From: Brevibacterium sp. 'Marine'
GTDB lineage: Bacteria; Actinomycetota; Actinomycetes; Actinomycetales; Brevibacteriaceae
DNA length: 64,000 nucleotides
Assembly: GCF_012844365.1 (NCBI RefSeq)
Contig: NZ_CP051626.1
Coordinates: 1,364,001 to 1,428,000, forward strand
Direction of reading: 5' to 3'
Of the stretch, positions 54,857 to 62,920 are shown piece after piece. A model generated the notes under the pieces. It worked only from the letters and a program-made list of their open reading frames with translations. It ran no database searches and was not told the origin of the DNA. Position numbers and translations under genes: made by a program. Within the stretch, counting starts at the first letter, position 1, and each line of letters begins with the position of its first letter.

Positions 54857-55723
54857 ATGGAGCCTCAGGCCCCACCCCGCTTAGACAGCACAGTCCGCGT
54901 CGGACACCGTGAGATCTTCGTCACGGAGGCCGGCGAAGGCGATCCCGTCGTGCTCTTGCACGGCGGCGGACCCGGTGCCACCGGACTGTCGAACTATTCG
55001 CAGAACATCGACGCACTTGCGCGCAGCTTCCGGGTCATCGTTCCCGATATGCCGGGATACGGGCGGTCGACGAAGGGGATCGATGCGACTGATCCCTTCG
55101 GCGACCTCGCCCTGTTCATCGGAGGTCTGCTCGATGCCCTTGATATTCCGCGAGCTCACCTCGTCGGGAACTCCTACGGCGGAGCCGCTGCGCTGCGTTG
55201 TGCACTCGACCGGCCTGACCGCGTGGACAGACTCGTCCTGATGGGACCCGGCGGGATCGGCACTTCGAAGTCATTGCCGACCGCGGGTCTGAAGTCGCTC
55301 CTGTCTTATTACGACTCCGAAGGGCCATCGCGGAAGAAGCTCGAGAGCTTCATCCGCGAGTATCTTGTCTTCGATGGGGCCTCGGTGCCGGCCGAGGTCA
55401 TCGACGAACGCTACCACGCGAGCCTCGATCCTGAAGTCATCGCGCACCCGCCGCTGGCTCGACCGACCCGGCCGGGACTGCTTCGCAAGATCGCGCGAAT
55501 GGATCTTCTCCGGCACAAGAACCTCAACCGAATTGCGACCCCGACGCTCGTCGTCTGGGGCAAGGAGGACCGGGTCAACCGGCCGGAAGGCGGGCAGAAA
55601 CTCGTCTCGGCCATGCGCAACGCCGACATGTATGTGGTGTCCGGGGCCGGGCACTGGGTCCAATGGGAGCGGGCGGACCTCTTCAATCGCCTCACCACCG
55701 ATTTCCTCACGAAGGAGGACTGA
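54857..55723 (+). CDS. Meta-cleavage product C-C hydrolase (MhpC/BphD-like)
   Basis: Hydrolyses the vinylogous 1,5-diketone made by ring cleavage to a 2-hydroxypenta-2,4-dienoate and a carboxylic acid. 288 residues. LLHGGGPGATGLSNY is the hallmark oxyanion loop of this group. Nucleophile Ser in LVGNSYGGAAALR, Asp in VVWGKEDRVN, His in GAGHWVQWE. AAGGAGG precedes the ATG; two bases separate it from the dioxygenase gene. Confidence 0.9.
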   Translation: MEPQAPPRLDSTVRVGHREIFVTEAGEGDPVVLLHGGGPGATGLSNYSQNIDALARSFRVIVPDMPGYGRSTKGIDATDPFGDLALFIGGLLDALDIPRAHLVGNSYGGAAALRCALDRPDRVDRLVLMGPGGIGTSKSLPTAGLKSLLSYYDSEGPSRKKLESFIREYLVFDGASVPAEVIDERYHASLDPEVIAHPPLARPTRPGLLRKIARMDLLRHKNLNRIATPTLVVWGKEDRVNRPEGGQKLVSAMRNADMYVVSGAGHWVQWERADLFNRLTTDFLTKED

Positions 55724-55725
55724 TC

Positions 55726-56757
55726 ATGACTATGCACACGACGACGTCGGGCCGCAGCGGATCGACGTCATCCATCTTCGGCGCCATCCACCTCGGCTAC
55801 GTCGTCATCGAGACCGAGCGCTTCACAGACTGGCATCGATTCGGGGCCGATGCCATCGGCCTCCACGTCGATGTCCTCGATGCCGACGTGATGCGATTCC
55901 GGATGGACGACCATTCGTGCCGGTTCCTGCTGCAGCGCGGTCCCGCCGAGGACCTCGTCGCCGCAGGATGGGAGATCGACGATCACGAAACGTTCGACGA
56001 GGTGCTGCGTCGTGTCACCGCGCGCGGCGTTCCCGTCGAAGAGGGCTCACCGGACGAGTGCCGGCTGCGCGGGGTCGAGCGGCTGTGGCGGTTCCCCGGG
56101 CCGAAGGGAATCAAGACAGAGATCTTCACGACGGCCGTGCGATCGGACGAGCCGTTGAACATGCAGATCAGTTCATTCGTCACTGATGACTCGGGAATGG
56201 GTCACCTGGCATTGACGACGAAGCACCCGGAACAGCTGCGCTCGTACTACAACACGGTCTTCGACGCACGGATCACCGACTTCATCGATGAGAACGTCAG
56301 CGGCCTGATGCTCAAAATCCGGTTCCTCCGGGTCAACGAACGCCACCACTCAATCGCGATCGCGAACATCAATGGCATCAAGATGGACCCAATCCGGACC
56401 TCGATCCAGCACATGAACATCCAGGTGGCCACACTTGAGGACATGATCGATTCGCATGCTCGGGTCAGACAGCTCGGGTTCGGAATGGCCTGGGCGGTAG
56501 GACAGCACACGAATGACCGGGAACTCTCTTATTACTGCATCACTCCCTCCGGTTTCGAACTCGAAGTCGGCTGGAATCCGGTGCTGATCACTCCTGAGCT
56601 CGAGGCGATCTGGGAACCGAACACGTACAACGGAATCTCCATATGGGGGCATACTCCTGAAGGTGAGACCGTGGTGTCGAAGATGAGGCAGTTCCGTCAG
56701 ATCGTGAAGTCGCTGAAGGAACAAGAGTTCGTCGTTCCCGAGCTGAGCGATCTGTGA
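55726..56757 (+). CDS. Extradiol ring-cleavage dioxygenase (type I, VOC fold)
   Basis: 343 residues from ATG 55726 (GAAGGAGG upstream). Two VOC domains; the iron ligands of the C-terminal one are His in GMGHLALTT, His in SIQHMNIQV and Glu in GFELEVGW. NDRELSYYCITPSGFELEV contains the catalytic-site Tyr region. Cleaves a substituted catechol next to a hydroxyl group. The N-terminal 15 residues (TTTSGRSGSTSS) are an unusual Ser/Thr-rich tail. Ends by overlapping the next gene. Confidence 0.9.
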   Translation: MTMHTTTSGRSGSTSSIFGAIHLGYVVIETERFTDWHRFGADAIGLHVDVLDADVMRFRMDDHSCRFLLQRGPAEDLVAAGWEIDDHETFDEVLRRVTARGVPVEEGSPDECRLRGVERLWRFPGPKGIKTEIFTTAVRSDEPLNMQISSFVTDDSGMGHLALTTKHPEQLRSYYNTVFDARITDFIDENVSGLMLKIRFLRVNERHHSIAIANINGIKMDPIRTSIQHMNIQVATLEDMIDSHARVRQLGFGMAWAVGQHTNDRELSYYCITPSGFELEVGWNPVLITPELEAIWEPNTYNGISIWGHTPEGETVVSKMRQFRQIVKSLKEQEFVVPELSDL

Positions 56758-58382
56758 TGGCCAAGGAGACACCACAGATGCCCTCCTCGGACCGGGCTAT
56801 CGAGACTCAGGTGGCGATCATCGGGTACGGGCCCGTCGGCGTATCCGCAGCGAACATGCTGGGCAGGCTGGGGGTCGACACCGTTGTCATCGAAAAGGAC
56901 GAGGATCTGTACAACCGGGCAAGGGCGATCGCGACGGACGAGGAGGTCATCCGGATCTGGCAGAGCGTGGGTCTGGCCGATGAGCTCAAGGACGACATGC
57001 TCTTCGACTGTCCCATCGACTTCGTCGGCCGGGACGGGCGCTCGTTCCTCAGCTACACCCCGAAGCCGCGCGGCCACGGGCATCCGACCCAGCTGTTCAT
57101 CTATCAGCCCGCGCTCGAGCAGACCCTGCGCGATGGTGTTTCCCGGTACCCGAATGTGCGCGTTCTCCTCGGGCACGAAGCCACGCGGCTGAGCCAAGAC
57201 GACGACGGCGCCACGATTGAGTTCCGGTCCAGCGAGGACGGGAGCACCGGCACCGTCCGCGCGAAGTATGTGATCGCGGCGGACGGAGGGTCGAGTCCGA
57301 CCCGGGGGAGACTGGGCGTCGGATTCGAAGGGCGGACCTACGAGGATCGTTGGGTCGTCATCGACACGAAAGTACTCAGGGAATGGCCGGAGGTCAATCG
57401 TCTGCGATTTCATTGCAACCCCGAGCGCCCGGCCGTGGACTGTCCCACTCCGCTCGATCACCACCGGTGGGAGTTCCCGGTCCTGCCGAGCGACGACGAG
57501 GAACGGCTGGTCACTCATGAGGCGATTGACGAGCTTCTCAACCAACAGGGCATCGAACCCGCCAACGTCGAGGTGCTGCGCGCCGTCATCTACAGCCACC
57601 ACGTGCGATTCGCCGAGGACTGGCGGTGCGGACGCGTGTTCCTCGCCGGAGATGCCGCGCATGTGATGCCGCCCTGGGTCGGGGAGGGCATGGCCTCGGG
57701 AGTCCGCGACGCCGCGAACCTCACGTGGAAACTGGCAGCCGTCCTGCAAGGCAGCTTGCCCGACGCCGCGCTCGACAGCTACGAAGAGGAACGCAAGCCT
57801 CATGTGCGGAAGCTGACCTTCTCCGCCGTGGCCTGTGGGCGCATCATCACCGAGCGCCGGCGCCTCATCGCGGCGTTGCGGAACCCAGCAATGCGTGCAT
57901 TCGCGAAGTTTCCGAAGATTGGCCGGGTCATCAGCGATGGGGACTGGTTCCCCGACGCTCGGTACACGCGTGGAATGCTCGGCGGTGCCCCGTACCTCCG
58001 CCGTGATCCCATCGGGTGGCTGATCCCTCAGCCGCATGTCCTCGATGCCCATGGGGATACCAAACTGCTCGACGACGCCCTGCCGAAAGGTTGGGCAGTG
58101 GTGACTTCAGGGACAGCGAATGATCCGGACGGCATCGATGCGTGGCGTCGCTGCGGGGTTCCAGTCGTCGAGCTGTTGGCCCCGGGTTCGACGCCTCGCC
58201 CCGGAGCACTCATCGACTATGACGGTTCCCTGGGGCGGTGGCTGCGCGACCACAGTGCCACTGCTGTGGCACTACGCCCCGACCGCTACGTATATGCCTC
58301 GGCAGGCAGGTCGCGCGGCCTGGCCGCGCCACCGCTGACCCAGCAGTATTCAACGCACCTACGCACCGCGACCGTCGGCTGA
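56757..58382 (+). CDS. MhpA-like FAD-dependent hydroxylase
   Basis: 541 residues, similar in plan to 3-(3-hydroxyphenyl)propionate hydroxylase. FAD motif AIIGYGPVGVSAANMLGRLG, DG motif ADGGSSPTRGRLGV, GDAAHVMPPWVGEGMASGVR. RIWQSVGLADELKDDM and GRDGRSFL are typical of MhpA. It probably ortho-hydroxylates a phenol to the catechol that the neighbouring dioxygenase cleaves. The true substrate could be a simple phenol or cresol rather than a phenylpropanoid. Confidence 0.9.
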   Translation: MAKETPQMPSSDRAIETQVAIIGYGPVGVSAANMLGRLGVDTVVIEKDEDLYNRARAIATDEEVIRIWQSVGLADELKDDMLFDCPIDFVGRDGRSFLSYTPKPRGHGHPTQLFIYQPALEQTLRDGVSRYPNVRVLLGHEATRLSQDDDGATIEFRSSEDGSTGTVRAKYVIAADGGSSPTRGRLGVGFEGRTYEDRWVVIDTKVLREWPEVNRLRFHCNPERPAVDCPTPLDHHRWEFPVLPSDDEERLVTHEAIDELLNQQGIEPANVEVLRAVIYSHHVRFAEDWRCGRVFLAGDAAHVMPPWVGEGMASGVRDAANLTWKLAAVLQGSLPDAALDSYEEERKPHVRKLTFSAVACGRIITERRRLIAALRNPAMRAFAKFPKIGRVISDGDWFPDARYTRGMLGGAPYLRRDPIGWLIPQPHVLDAHGDTKLLDDALPKGWAVVTSGTANDPDGIDAWRRCGVPVVELLAPGSTPRPGALIDYDGSLGRWLRDHSATAVALRPDRYVYASAGRSRGLAAPPLTQQYSTHLRTATVG

Positions 58383-58407
58383 GCGACGAGAGATTCGAGG
58401 AAGACCA

Positions 58408-59199
58408 ATGATTGATGTGGATAAGCTCGCCGATGAACTCTGGCAGGCGCAGCACTCCCTCGTGCCGATTCCGCAACCGAGCGCGGGCAAGTACGCGCAG
58501 CTCGACATCGACGAGGCGTACGCCGTGCAGACGCGCAACATCCAGCGTCGCCTCGACGCCGGGGAAGTCATTGTGGGACGCAAAATCGGACTGACATCCC
58601 TGGCCATGCAAGAACAACTGGGTGTCGACCAGCCCGACTTCGGTGTTATCACCGACCGGATGGTGACACCCAACGACGGAGAAATCGACGTTTCTAAGCT
58701 GATCGCACCTCGGGTCGAGCCGGAGTTCGCTTTCCGCATTGGGACCGAACTCTCGGCTGCGCCCACCATTGCCGAGGTGCGTGAAGCGGTGGAAGCGGTT
58801 GCACTGTCTGCCGAGATCATCGACTCGCGGGTGGCGGATTGGACGATCAGCTTCGTCGACACGGTCTCGGACAACGCCTCGAGCGCGGGAATCGTCGTGG
58901 GGCCGTGGAGGCCGGCGACTCCCGAGGGACTGACGGCGTTGATCGGCACCGACATCGCGCTTGTGCAGGACGGCGAGACGGTCTGCGAGGGTCCCGGGTC
59001 GGCAGTCCTGGGCGATCCGTTCGTGGCCCTACATTGGTTGGCGACCGCGATCGGGCGCTACGGACACGTGCTCACACCGGGGGACACGGTGCTCGCCGGT
59101 GCGGTTGCGGCGGCAGTTCCCCTCAGCGGGGGAGCGGATTGGCACGTCGTCGCCGAGGGGTTTGAACCGGTCACCTTCACGAGCTCTGCGAACTGCTAG
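58408..59199 (+). CDS. 2-keto-4-pentenoate hydratase (MhpD-like)
   Basis: 263 residues. Adds water to 2-hydroxypenta-2,4-dienoate to give 4-hydroxy-2-oxopentanoate. GRKIGLTSLAMQEQLGVDQP, PRVEPEFAFRIGTEL and SAEIIDSRVADWTISFVD are the family signatures, including the metal-binding Glu cluster EPEFAF. GAGGAAGACC precedes the ATG. Last gene of the operon. No MhpE or MhpF follows, so the product must be taken by another aldolase, perhaps the HpaI-type one at 49938. Confidence 0.92.
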   Translation: MIDVDKLADELWQAQHSLVPIPQPSAGKYAQLDIDEAYAVQTRNIQRRLDAGEVIVGRKIGLTSLAMQEQLGVDQPDFGVITDRMVTPNDGEIDVSKLIAPRVEPEFAFRIGTELSAAPTIAEVREAVEAVALSAEIIDSRVADWTISFVDTVSDNASSAGIVVGPWRPATPEGLTALIGTDIALVQDGETVCEGPGSAVLGDPFVALHWLATAIGRYGHVLTPGDTVLAGAVAAAVPLSGGADWHVVAEGFEPVTFTSSANC

Positions 59200-59604
59200 A
59201 GCCGTGACTGAACAGTTCGAATCCCGCGAAGTGGAACTGTCTCTGAGCAGCTGCCATCGCTCAATTTTGTGGGTGCGCGTTCTTGCAAGTATCGCAGCTC
59301 GGTCGCCGCATGCGGAAACTTCCGCCGAAGCGAAGAATTTGGCTGTCTCGCTCCGACCGGCGTCAAGACGGTGACCTTTCGAGCAAGAGTTCCACGCTAA
59401 TAGGAGTTTTTGCTGGGCGAGCCCGAGGTACGCGATTGGTCCAATCGGCAGATACATCTACCCGTCGAATAGGAAGAACAGATCACCGGTGCTTCGAGCG
59501 GTATCGGCGGAGCAATAGCGAGCCAAGAATGTGCCCGGAGCCGGGGTACGCGTCGTCGCGCCGCTCGGGAAATCTACCGGAGCAAACGTCGGCAACAGCT
59601 CGCG
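59200..59604. other. Intergenic region with decayed sequence
   Basis: 405 bases between the hydratase and the thioesterase. No intact gene. The right half contains the SDR remnant listed separately; the left half shows short broken frames only. Base composition is more AT-rich than the operon. Confidence 0.5.
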
Positions 59605-59650
59605 TCATTTGGCGTTGTGGCCGCGCCACTCGTGTATCCACTCGGGTAAT
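59472..59650 (+). pseudogene. Remnant of a short-chain dehydrogenase N-terminus
   Basis: One frame reads ITGASSGIGGAIA (from about 59482), the TGxxxGxG cofactor motif of SDR enzymes. After a frameshift the next strand follows as NVPGAGVRVVAPLG, where SDRs have a second beta strand. Nothing of the catalytic part remains; the thioesterase gene overlaps the end from the other strand. Confidence 0.5.
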
Positions 59651-60114
59651 TCCAGTCCTTCGGGCGGGTCGCCGAAGACACCGACGAGGTCTTGCAGCGG
59701 CACCGAGGCGCGATGTTGGGTCAGGAGACGGGTGGCGACAATTCCGCGAGCATAGACGTCACCTTGCGACACGATCCGGTGTTCGAAGTACACCGCACGG
59801 TCGTCGAGGCCGACGATCTTCGACTCCACGCTGTAGCGCTGGCCGAGCTTGAGGGACTTGCGGAAACTGATCGTCTCATCGCTGATGACGCCGGTCCACC
59901 GGCGAGCCCGGATCGTGCGCCAGATGCCGCTGCGCACCAAGGCGTCGAACCGGCCGAGGTCCATCATCATGAGGTACATGCCGTTGTTGACGTGGAAGTT
60001 GATGTCGATCTCCGTGGGCAGTACCCGAAGCGGCAAGGAGGAGTTCTCCCATTTGGTGATTGACGGTCGCCGACGGGAGAGTAATAGCCGCAGTACTATT
60101 CGTGCGAAGTGCAT
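59605..60114 (-). CDS. Acyl-CoA thioesterase-like (hotdog/THEM6-type) protein
   Basis: 169 residues. Hotdog-fold pattern: LPTEIDINFHVNNGMYL with the DxNxHxNN-type active-site region, RWTGVISDETISFRKSLKLG and FEHRIVSQGDVYARGIVATR. The family hydrolyses or binds acyl-CoA. It is read toward the catabolic operon and has its own promoter. A link to the pathway is possible but not shown. Confidence 0.82.
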   Translation of the reverse strand: MHFARIVLRLLLSRRRPSITKWENSSLPLRVLPTEIDINFHVNNGMYLMMMDLGRFDALVRSGIWRTIRARRWTGVISDETISFRKSLKLGQRYSVESKIVGLDDRAVYFEHRIVSQGDVYARGIVATRLLTQHRASVPLQDLVGVFGDPPEGLELPEWIHEWRGHNAK

Positions 60115-60120
60115 ACCGCG

Positions 60121-60126
60121 AGCCTA
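60121..60126 (-). promoter_or_regulatory. -10 box of leaderless thioesterase transcript
   Basis: On the minus strand TAGGCT ends 6 bases before the ATG at 60114. Confidence 0.45.
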
Positions 60127-60680
60127 CCGACAAGTAGCTTTGTGACGCTACGATTACGATGCCCGCGTGTTCGATGCCTGGTCTTGCGTCGCAGATGCCA
60201 GAGCCTTTTTCGAGCTAGTGAAGTCGCGTGACAAAGGTACGTGGAATGCAGGACTCCGCGGAGAGGTAAAGATAACTCAGTCTTGAGCGTTCAAGAACTG
60301 AACTTCTGCGTAGAGCGGATAGCGATGGTGAGTAAGACAGCTGCGTGATTGAAACCCTGGCAGCTCGGGGGAGTGCCGTTCGCGATCGTGATTTATGCGA
60401 GCGGTGACTCTGCTCAGGCTCCGGATATGGCTATTCGGAGTCGAATGCAGACGACCGGTGATGTGTTAGTCACAGTGGGTGGCTCTCTAGTTTCATCTCG
60501 GGCATGTTGCCCGTTTGGCGGTTATCGAGCCGACAGGGCGCCACCGCGGCCTTTGGACATCTGCATCGCAGACCAGACGCCGCCTAGATGCTCGAACCGC
60601 GAATATTCCGTTCAACGTGGCTACATGAATCCCCATGGCGACGATGCTGCTGATGGGCCAGTTGCGGCGGATAGTCGTAG
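60127..60680. other. Non-coding, decayed stretch inside the island
   Basis: About 550 bases with no frame that resembles a protein, no RNA gene and no clear hairpin. Composition is visibly more AT-rich than the chromosome on either side, consistent with degraded foreign DNA. Confidence 0.5.
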
Positions 60681-61342
60681 CTACAAGTCCAGTTGCTCAG
60701 CGACCTCAACAGGCATGATCGCAATCGTTACACCTGCTCGACCCATGACCACTCCCTCGAACTCTATTCCCGAGTCGATGGGGTTCGCGAGGCGGCGAGC
60801 GAATCCTCTGTTGACGTATCCGTAGATGTGTTTCGAGCCGGGACGAGCGACAGCAATCGCATGGGATCGTACTTGTTCTCGAGTTGTCGGCGAAGATCAA
60901 CGTGGTCGCCGACTTTCAGGCGTGAGGCGGGGTAGTCCTTTCATCCTCGAACGTTCAAGTAGACGATCCCAAGTCTTGCCAGCGCCAGGTTTCCAGGGGC
61001 GGGTTGTTTTCCTGACACTTGGCTGACAAATCGTAGCTCGCCTTCGCGCCGCTCGGCTCGGAAGGCAAGGGTGCCGCGCTTGTCGCGGACCAGCTCGGAG
61101 TCGGCTTCAAGATGCGCCCCCTTGACATTCGGCGAGGACGAGCCGATCTCGAAGAGATTCGCAAGTGGGACCGAGAAAACGACCATGACGTTTATAACTG
61201 TGGTCGCATTCCAGCAGCTGTCGTCGAAGCCTACGACAACGCTCATTAACGCGGGTTTCGCGCGAAAACTCGGCAAGCTCGCCATCGATTCGGCGAAATC
61301 CGAAACGAAAAGGATGGCTAAGCGTGGGGTTTGCGACTCCAC
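60681..61342 (-). pseudogene. Broken HIRAN-domain protein
   Basis: From ATG 61342 a 133-codon frame runs to an in-frame TGA (60941-60943). The same frame continues as PASRLKVGDHVDLRRQLEN, KYDP, then after a one-base loss in a C run (60863-60865) shifts to AIAVARPGSKHIYGYVNRG, FARRLANPIDSG, ending TAG at 60681. L-x-VGD-x-V-x-LRR...NKYDPxAIAV...GYV is the HIRAN-domain pattern (DNA 3'-end binding in other proteins). The N-terminal part is not recognised. Restoring two lesions would give a protein of about 220 residues. Confidence 0.6.
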
Positions 61343-61377
61343 ATCGGAATCGGCCTATCGATGCAGAGAATGTTATT

Positions 61378-61408
61378 GCAGGTCAGCTCAAATATCTCTG
61401 GTCCCCCC
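61378..61408. repeat. Right copy of 31-bp direct repeat (putative attachment site)
   Basis: Identical to 49365-49395. Its right 10 bases are the 3' end of the tRNA gene (CCA, discriminator and six acceptor-stem bases on the minus strand); its left 21 bases lie just downstream of the tRNA. Confidence 0.8.
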
Positions 61409-61476
61409 AGTGGGACTCGAACCCACACTGAATCGATTTTAAGTCGACTGCCTCTGCCGATTGGGCTATAGGGGGG
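61399..61476 (-). tRNA. tRNA with UAA anticodon (Leu by codon), short variable arm
   Basis: 78 bases including an encoded CCA. Acceptor CCCCCC/GGGGGG with a T-T mismatch at position 7, D-arm AGCCCAATCGGCAGAGGC, anticodon stem GTCGA/TCGAT with one G-T pair, loop CTTAAAA (anticodon TAA), five-base variable loop, T-arm GTGGGTTCGAGTCCCAC. By anticodon it reads UUA (Leu), but it lacks the long variable arm of normal bacterial tRNA-Leu. Amino-acid identity is therefore uncertain. Confidence 0.8.
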
Positions 61477-61554
61477 AATGCTCAGAACACACTTTATCGG
61501 CAAAGCCCTGCCACCGCGATCTGAGACATTCCGCGGACGATCCGGGCACACGTC

Positions 61555-61560
61555 TAACCT
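61555..61560 (+). promoter_or_regulatory. -10 box of leaderless MFS transporter transcript
   Basis: TAACCT ends 6 bases before the ATG at 61567; no ribosome binding site is present. Confidence 0.5.
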
Positions 61561-61566
61561 GGAACG

Positions 61567-62853
61567 ATGACGACGAACGGACCCACCGGGCAGGCCTGGG
61601 TAATCCTTGTCGTCGGTGTCCTCACGCAGATGGCGGCGACCATCGCGATTGCCGGACCCGCCTTCCTCATCCCCTATATGCACTCCGACCTCGGGTTCAC
61701 ACTCACCCAGGCCGGCACCGTCGCAGCCGCTCCGAGCTTCGGCCTCATCCTCACCCTCATCGCCTGGGGCGCATTCGCCGACCGCTTCGGCGAACGACTG
61801 GCGATGACCTTGGGGATCGGGCTGACCGCTGCGTTCTCGGCCGCCGCTGTCCTCGTCGTCGACTCGCCGATCTGGATGGTCATCGTCATCGCCGCCTCCG
61901 GTGCTGCCGCCGCCTCCGTGAATTCGGCGTCCGGCCGCGTCGTCATGGGGTGGTTCCCCCGCCACCGCCGAGGGCTGGCCATGGGCATCCGTCAGATGTC
62001 CCAGCCCTTGGGCACAAGCGTGGCCGCCGTGACCATCCCGGGAATCGCCGCGGCCGGCGGATTCCCCGCCTACCTGTGGTTCGTCGCCGCTGTGACCGGG
62101 GCGCTCGGCCTCGTCTGCTTCGCCGTCATCCGCAACCCACCGGACCAGACGCCCACCCGCACCGAGGTGGCCGAACTCGACCAGGACACCGATCCCCAGA
62201 CGACGCACACCGATGACACCGAACCGGGTGCCACCTCGGCGGGGGAGGGCAAGCTCAGCGCCGCCTCGGCGATCAATCCCTACCGCAGCGATTCCTTCCT
62301 GTGGCGCATCCACGCTGTCTCCGCGCTCCTCGTCGTCCCGCAGTTCGCGTTCTCCACCTACGGACTCGTCTGGCTCATCGTCGTCCAGGGGATCGGCGCG
62401 GGCGCCGCCGGAGCGATCGTCGCGATCGCGCAGATCGTCGGCGCTGTCGGTCGCATGGTTGTCGGCGGACTCTCCGACCGCACGGAATCACGCGTGGGCC
62501 TCATGCGCATCGTCGCCGTCGCGGCCGTGATCGTCGTGGTCGCCATCGCCGTCCTGTCGCTGACACAGCTGCCCGCGCTCGCAGCTATCGTCTTCATCCT
62601 CGCCTCTGCTGTGTCGGTGGCCGACAACGGTCTGGCCTTCGCCTCGGTGGCCGAAGCCGCCGGACCGCGGTGGTCAGGCAAGGCGCTGGGAGCCCAGAAC
62701 ACGGGACAGTTCGTCATGTCGGCTCTGCTCGGTCCCGGATTCGGTGCCCTGGTGACGGCGTTCGGCTATCCGCTGTCCTTCGGACTCATCGCGCTGGCCC
62801 CACTTTTGAGCGTCGGAATCATCCCGCGACGCGACGTCGATCGCATAACCTGA
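61567..62853 (+). CDS. Major facilitator superfamily transporter
   Basis: 428 residues with about twelve membrane helices in two halves, split by a hydrophilic Glu/Asp/Thr-rich loop near 205-235. FADRFGERLAM after helix 2 is the MFS motif A (GxxxDRxGRR-like), and GGLSDRTESRVGLM is its counterpart in the second half. Substrate cannot be told; organic anions or sugars are typical. It is the first gene of conserved chromosome after the island. Confidence 0.88.
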   Translation: MTTNGPTGQAWVILVVGVLTQMAATIAIAGPAFLIPYMHSDLGFTLTQAGTVAAAPSFGLILTLIAWGAFADRFGERLAMTLGIGLTAAFSAAAVLVVDSPIWMVIVIAASGAAAASVNSASGRVVMGWFPRHRRGLAMGIRQMSQPLGTSVAAVTIPGIAAAGGFPAYLWFVAAVTGALGLVCFAVIRNPPDQTPTRTEVAELDQDTDPQTTHTDDTEPGATSAGEGKLSAASAINPYRSDSFLWRIHAVSALLVVPQFAFSTYGLVWLIVVQGIGAGAAGAIVAIAQIVGAVGRMVVGGLSDRTESRVGLMRIVAVAAVIVVVAIAVLSLTQLPALAAIVFILASAVSVADNGLAFASVAEAAGPRWSGKALGAQNTGQFVMSALLGPGFGALVTAFGYPLSFGLIALAPLLSVGIIPRRDVDRIT

Positions 62854-62920
62854 TATTCATCTCGGCACATTATCGTGCACGAGGCACACTCCGGTGTCGA
62901 CAGTGAAAGGGAAGGATCTC

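Larger units (their letters stand above)
49365..61408. mobile_element. Putative genomic island inserted at a tRNA 3' end
   Basis: About 12 kb bounded by the 31-bp direct repeats. The right repeat overlaps the 3' end of the minus-strand tRNA at 61399-61476; the left one carries only that end. Removing the segment would put the tRNA 50 bases from bioD, a plausible ancestral order. The content is accessory: an aromatic catabolic operon plus at least four broken genes, and the right end is clearly AT-richer than the flanks. No integrase or excisionase was found, so it is likely an immobile remnant. Confidence 0.6.

Noticed and set aside
60349..60825. 158-codon plus-strand open frame in the island
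   Set aside because: Low-complexity translation without family features, and it overlaps the better-supported HIRAN remnant on the other strand.
60941..60943. Selenocysteine readthrough of the TGA in the HIRAN gene
   Set aside because: The same gene also carries a frameshift and there is no SECIS-like hairpin after the TGA; decay is the simpler reading.
49365..61408. Integrase, excisionase or transposase gene inside the island
   Set aside because: I looked for tyrosine or serine recombinase motifs and DDE transposase patterns in all frames near both ends and saw none; the island call rests on the repeats and gene content only.
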